64,000 bases of DNA from Jacaranda mimosifolia (Eukaryota > Streptophyta > Magnoliopsida > Lamiales > Bignoniaceae), in NCBI GenBank assembly GCA_018894105.1, contig CM032121.1, positions 22,847,730 to 22,911,729 on the forward strand, in the 5' to 3' direction. Below, piece after piece: positions 59,244-64,000 of the stretch. The notes below the pieces were generated by a model, which was not told the DNA's origin, made no database searches, and saw nothing but the letters and a program-made list of their open reading frames with translations. Numbering within the stretch: position 1 is the stretch's first letter; every line of letters begins with the position of its first letter. Both the position numbers and the translations under genes were made by a program.

Positions 59244-61511
59244 TGAAAGAAGGTGTAAGCCAAGGATCTAATTGAAAATACTTAAAAACTAAAATCAAAC
59301 TTGATTACACTTCCCCAAGGATCTAATTCACACCATTAAAATGATTGAGGTCATAAAATTACCTAGAAAGCAAATTCCAACCAAAGTGATGAAAACTAGC
59401 TTGAACTCCTTCAAAGCAGTCTCCCCTGGAAAAGTAGCTTGTAGGAAATGTTTGCCCAACCAAAACACCTCAAAATTGGCTAAAATTTGGGTAGGAGATC
59501 ACCAACACCTTGATGAACTTTCAGTATAAAAATCAGCCAAATCAGAAATTCAAAGTTACTCTAAAAACATCTGCAAGTTTCTACCCAAACAGAGGATCTC
59601 CAAAAGACAAACCAATTGTTTTTCCTCTAATGACAAGAGCCACACAACAATAAACAATCCAAATCTCTTCTATGCTAGCTGGAAAACAAGGAAGAGATTC
59701 AGGTATGAAGGCGCCGAATTTTGGAGGTAGGAGATGAAGAAAAATGTGAAGTTTCAACACATGAGGCAACACATGCAAAATTGGAAGGAATGAGAAAATC
59801 TAACTATTAGATCTAGAACGCTTGTGTATTCATCATGTTGGCAGCCCCACCCTCCATATCTATATATAGATGGAGGGAAGGTGTGATGCCACGGTGGTAT
59901 CACACCATCCTCAAGGCTGGTGGCACTTGCTTGCCAACTTGCAAGTAAGTTGCATGTGAATTTAATGTGCATTTGAATTTTATTTGGAATCTTCATTTCA
60001 TCTCATGAAATGTCATCCAAATTAAATTCTAATGTACACCAAATGAATCCTTCATTTAAATTTTCCCTCCAAAATTGATTCTTTATTTTAATTAAATTAA
60101 ACACTTTAATTTGATTAATTAACCTTTGACTTAACTTTTAAGTCAATTAGCTTAACTCTTTAAGCTAGTTTATTGTTAATTTAACTTAACCAATTGATAG
60201 TCATGTGGCACCAATTAAGTTAAGGAGTAACTCCTTAATCCTTAATTTAATTGATCTAATTTAACTCCTTTAATTATTTAGATCAATTTAACAATTAAAT
60301 TGATCAAACCAAAATGACCAGCAATCAAGTCAACCATCGACCTCCCAAAATTGGTCAAGATGGAATACTTCTAACTCTTAGAAAAATCCTTTTCATCAAG
60401 TAAGATTTCCAGTTGGCTTTTGGGTGTAATCTATTAAGTTCTACCATTCATTGGACATGGGATCACAACTCTTGTGATTTATGGAATATCATATATTCAC
60501 ATTAGTTTATACTCATTTAAACTAATGACTTAATTCAATTAATCTCATTAATTGAAGAGTACCCAATCTCTATGGTCGATGTCTAACCTCAAGCCCATGG
60601 AGCCCAACTAATTGGCTGAAATAAATGCTTTTGGAGGACCATTCTAGCTCTACGCTTACTAAGCAAATACGGTCCTTCCATCTCTTATCTCCCAAAAGAG
60701 GCCAAGAGCAAGATATTTGCTGGCTCCCTAATAGCGTCGGTACTATGTTTCTATTTCCAATATTTAATTTTGGTTTATGACATCATCTTTGGAAAACTCT
60801 TTTTTCAAATTTTCATACTGCCTTACGCAAGGACACCTTGGAATCGATCATTATATAATACATAGGAAATGCACTCAACCTTCACAATGACGAGGAGTTG
60901 GATCCTTTCTTAGATCCCACAAACCTCCATGTCTAAGTAGGTCATACCCAAGCTCAACCCGAAAAACCCACTAAGTGGCCAAGGAAGGGTCAAAGCATGA
61001 GGACCTAAACATAAGGTTACCATGGATCCTTAGGTCAAATGACTAATAATATGCACTAATGTAAGCTGAAGAACTTACCACTACTAACTTGACACTATGG
61101 CTATCTGGTGGATTCTTCGGGTGGGCCTTGAGTGAACTTGTTCTCCAACAAGCACACACTAACATGCACCCATATCTCATATGATTTTCTTATGAAGTGG
61201 AGCAATATCCAACCCTTAGATTTATGCATCGTTAGTGCATGTCTATCCGAATCTTAGATACCCTATCTCATAAGATCTATTAACTTTGAAGATTTAAGAT
61301 CACGATTGTGTAAGACTTGTTTCATGATCACGCCCAGTGCGTGACCAAGTCCCATAGTCGTGTGATCTAAGGGCTTCAACCAAATGCTAGTGAAGCAATA
61401 TAAGTATAAGATGAAGATGACCATAAAATGAATTTCATTTAATCAAGATTGTATCACAAGTGAAATAGTTTACATGCTAATCTAATTGGCTTGTGAGTTA
61501 CTATTCCAGCA
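59244..61511 (-). mobile_element. 3' LTR of copia element E
   Basis: 2268 bp; + strand start TGAAAGAAGGTG aligns with the start of the B LTR, and it ends ...TTCCAGCA next to the polypurine tract. The left flank is GCGCC (59239-59243); its duplicate should lie beyond the right window edge. Confidence 0.88.
59861..59906 (-). promoter_or_regulatory. LTR core promoter of E 3' LTR
   Basis: Palindrome 59906-59880 (one mismatch between arms) followed on the minus strand by TATATATA (59868-59861). Confidence 0.65.
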
Positions 61512-61523
61512 ATCTCCCACTTA
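61512..61523 (-). other. Polypurine tract of element E
   Basis: TAAGTGGGAGAT on the minus strand, adjacent to the LTR. Confidence 0.87.
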
Positions 61524-62178
61524 CCCTAAAGCTAATTCCCCATAGTCTTAAGACCTATCTTCTCAAGATGTCCTGCAAAGACCTTTTGTGATAAAGGTTT
61601 AGTCAGTAGATCTATTATATTCTCTTCCTAGGAAATCCTCTCCACTCGGAGGTCGCCTCTATCAATGATCTCCCATATCAAATGATATCGCCTCAAAATG
61701 TGCTTGGATTATTGATAAGACCTTAGTTCTTTAGCCTGCGCTATCACCCCATTTTTGTCACAGAAGACAACTAGTAGCTCCACAAAGTTAGGCACTGCAT
61801 CCAACTCTTACATAAAGTTTTTCATCCAAACACCTTCCTTTGCAGCTTTTGAAGCTGCAATATACTCTGTCTCTGTAGTTGAATCGGCCGTGGTGTCTTG
61901 TATTGAATTCTTCCAACTTACCGCACTGTCATTGAGGCAAAATATGGATTTAGAAGTGGATTTTAGGTTATGCACATCTGATTGGAAACTAGAATCTGAA
62001 AACTCCTCGAGTTTCAATTCTCCATTGCTATATACGAAAAACAAGTCCTTAGTCCTTTTCAAGTACTTAAGGATTGTTATAATGGCCATCTAGTGACATT
62101 CATTGGTGTCGGATTGGAAACGGCTTGTCACACTTAGAGCGAATGCCACATCTGATCTTGTATATTCAATCGCATACA
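61524..62178 (-). pseudogene. E RNase H
   Basis: On the minus strand the open part 62089-61808 has FSDSSFQSD, TTETEYIAASKAAKEGVWMKNF and SWKNS. The C-terminal part (HQR.., DPLTKPLSQK) is recognisable down to about 61545 but broken by stops. It is the same polyprotein family as A. Confidence 0.85.
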
Positions 62179-63010
62179 TTATGCTCTTAATGGCGGATGC
62201 ATAAGGCGTGTAGGACATTCTATTCTCTCGTCATAAATCTTAGGGACTGTAGACTTGGAGAGACGAATACTATGTCCTATTGGGAGGAATTCCCTCTTGG
62301 ATTCTTCTATACTAAACTTTTTTAATATCTTGTCAATGTACAATGTTTGGGAAAGCCCTAGCATCCTTCTTAATTTATCTCTGTAGATACGTATTCCTAA
62401 TACGTAGGATGCTTCTCTCAAATTCTTCATAGATAATTGTGTAGATAACTATGCTTTGGTATACTCTAACATTGCTCTATCATTCCAAATAAGAAGAATG
62501 TCATCGACATAAAGCACAATAAACTACACACTACTACCTCTAGCCTTCTTATACACACAAGGTTCATACACATCTTTGACAAAGACAAATGATTTGACTA
62601 TCTTGTCAGAATATGTGTTCCAAATTCGGGACACCTGTTTGAGTCCATAAATGGATCTCTCGAGTTTGCAACTTTTTGCTCACTCCCTTTGTTTGTAAAA
62701 CCTTGTGGTTGCTCCATATAAGTTTCTTCTTCAATGTTTTCATTGAGAAAAGTGGTTTTCACATCTATTTGTCATATCTCATAGTCATAATATATAGGCA
62801 TGGCAAGTAAAATCTGAATGGACTTAGGCATAGCAACCGGTGAAAAGGTTTCCTCGAAATCAATACTGGGTTTTTCAGTATAACCCTTTGCCACTAGTCG
62901 CGCCTTAAAGGTCATTACCTCTCTATCGACTCCTAGCTTTCGCTTATAGATCCAGTTACAACCAACGAGTACTATACCCTTTATTGGATCTACCAAAGTC
63001 ATACTTTGTT
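62179..63010 (-). pseudogene. E reverse transcriptase
   Basis: From the minus strand: [40 protein letters not shown] (the part deleted in A), then a frameshifted core with an intact YVDDILL motif near 62510-62490, and LREASYVLGIRIYRD. Open pieces are 63002-62772 and 62430-62179. The domain is recognisable but interrupted. Confidence 0.86.
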
Positions 63011-64000
63011 GGAGTATAGGGAGTCCATTTCGAATTTAGTGGTGTCAAGCCAATGTCCCAAACCTATGTCCAACATAGCTTCCCCATAGGTCTTTGGATC
63101 ACTATCCGATTAGCCTGTTTCATGAAGGAATCCGAACCTTTTGGTTTGTTTCTTGATTCAGTCCAACTTTCTTAGAGGTTGTGTGTTAGGCTCTTGTTAC
63201 TCACTTGTTTCCACCACTTGTGGGATTTCATGATCATTTTGAATTTTATCAAATTCAACAACATCACTATTTCTATCTAATAGAAATTCTTTGTCCAAAA
63301 TGTACGCGTTTCTCAAAACAAACACCTTTTATTCCGAGGGATCATAAAAGTAATAACTCAAAGACTCTCTTGGGTATCCCACAAACTTGCACAAGGTGGA
63401 TCTACTGTCCAACTTGTCTCCTGCTTATGTAAATTGTCTCCCACTAATCGCTTGACGTAAGCAGGAGACCCCCAAACTCTTAAATAAGAGTAAGAAGATG
63501 CTTTGCCATTCCACATCTCATAAGGTGTTTTTGGCACCAACTTTGAGGGTACTACATTTAGTAGCTGCACCATCGTTTATAAGGCATATTCCCAAAAGGA
63601 TATAGGCACATTGAAAAAGCTCATTATGGAATGTATCATGTCCAACAAGGTATGATTCTCCTTTCAGCTACTCTTTTATGTTGGGGTGTGCTGGGTGGAG
63701 TCCATTGAGAGAGAATCCCATTCTCCATTGGATAATCCAAGAATTTGGTACTTAAGTATTCTCCCTCTCGATCCAATCGAAGTGCTTTAATACTAAGTCC
63801 TTTTTGCTTTTCTATTTCATTCATATACTCTTTTAACTTTTCAAAAGCTTTGGACTTGTACTTCATCAGATAGACATGTCTGAGCTGAGTTTGGTCATTA
63901 GTGAGGTAGTGAAGTAAGAATAGCCTCCTCTCGCACTAACTCTTACTGGTCCACAAACATCCGTATGGATCAAATCCAAAGGACTTGTGGTGCGCTCTGT
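63011..64000 (-). pseudogene. E integrase and linker, cut by right window edge
   Basis: The integrase core begins at the window edge with TSPLDLIHTDVCGP (first Asp kept). The stretch continues through 63866-63636 (LREGEYLSTKFLDY..., SQWTPP kept, VAERR) and 63573-63358 (VPKTPYEMWNGKA, YLRVWGSPAYVKRLVGD). A ~25-bp partial duplication near 63413-63445 disturbs the end of this segment. Protease, gag and the 5' LTR of E must lie beyond 64000. Confidence 0.85.

Overview
The window is nuclear DNA of a flowering plant, taken from a nested retrotransposon cluster of the kind found in gene-poor chromatin. Evidence: Ty1/copia gag-pol reading frames, 2.0-2.3 kb LTRs with TG...CA ends, polypurine tracts and initiator-Met-tRNA-type primer sites, a plant CACTA DNA transposon, and intron-bearing fragments of a plant cinnamoyl-CoA-reductase-like gene. 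The species cannot be named from the sequence. There is no intact host gene, rRNA gene, CRISPR array or bacterial-type operon.

Almost every base falls into one nest. The oldest visible layer is an LTR in + orientation (D, 58045-59243). It was split by element B (minus) on the left and element E (minus, running off the right edge). B has its 3' LTR at 1-2332 and its 5' LTR at 56024-58044. Its gag-pol is scattered between later insertions: solo LTR F (2431-3444 plus 23626-24844, duplication AGTGA), solo LTR G (26671-28835, CATGA/CATAA) and the large + strand copia element C (31709-54926, ACATT/ATATT). F was itself split by a CACTA transposon (3445-23622, duplication TAA). That transposon holds CCR-like gene pieces, a hAT-like MITE, a poly(A) retroposon with a 14-bp duplication, and the youngest retroelement, A (4693-15032, minus, duplication AGAAC). 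Most junctions are supported to the base by matching duplications.

Element A is closest to intact: one frame of about 1290 codons from gag to RNase H, broken by four stop codons and one 35-bp deletion. B, C and E are more decayed. Several lesions are G-to-A changes on the coding strand, as expected from deamination of methylated cytosine.

The most unusual structure is inside element C. A 1.62-1.68 kb unit is repeated head to tail seven full times plus one partial (36651 to about 49398). Each unit holds a copia gag segment, an antisense reading frame and a promoter-like stretch resembling a Ty3/gypsy LTR. All eight gag copies share the same 5' truncation and apparently the same frameshift, so an already dead sequence seems to have been amplified at DNA level. 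Second in interest is the CACTA element as a gene-fragment carrier with unusually long inverted ends. Third are shared regulatory structures across the copia families: a 27-bp palindrome beside the LTR TATA box, four copies of an 11-bp dyad in the untranslated leader, and a GC-rich hairpin at a fixed distance from the primer site.
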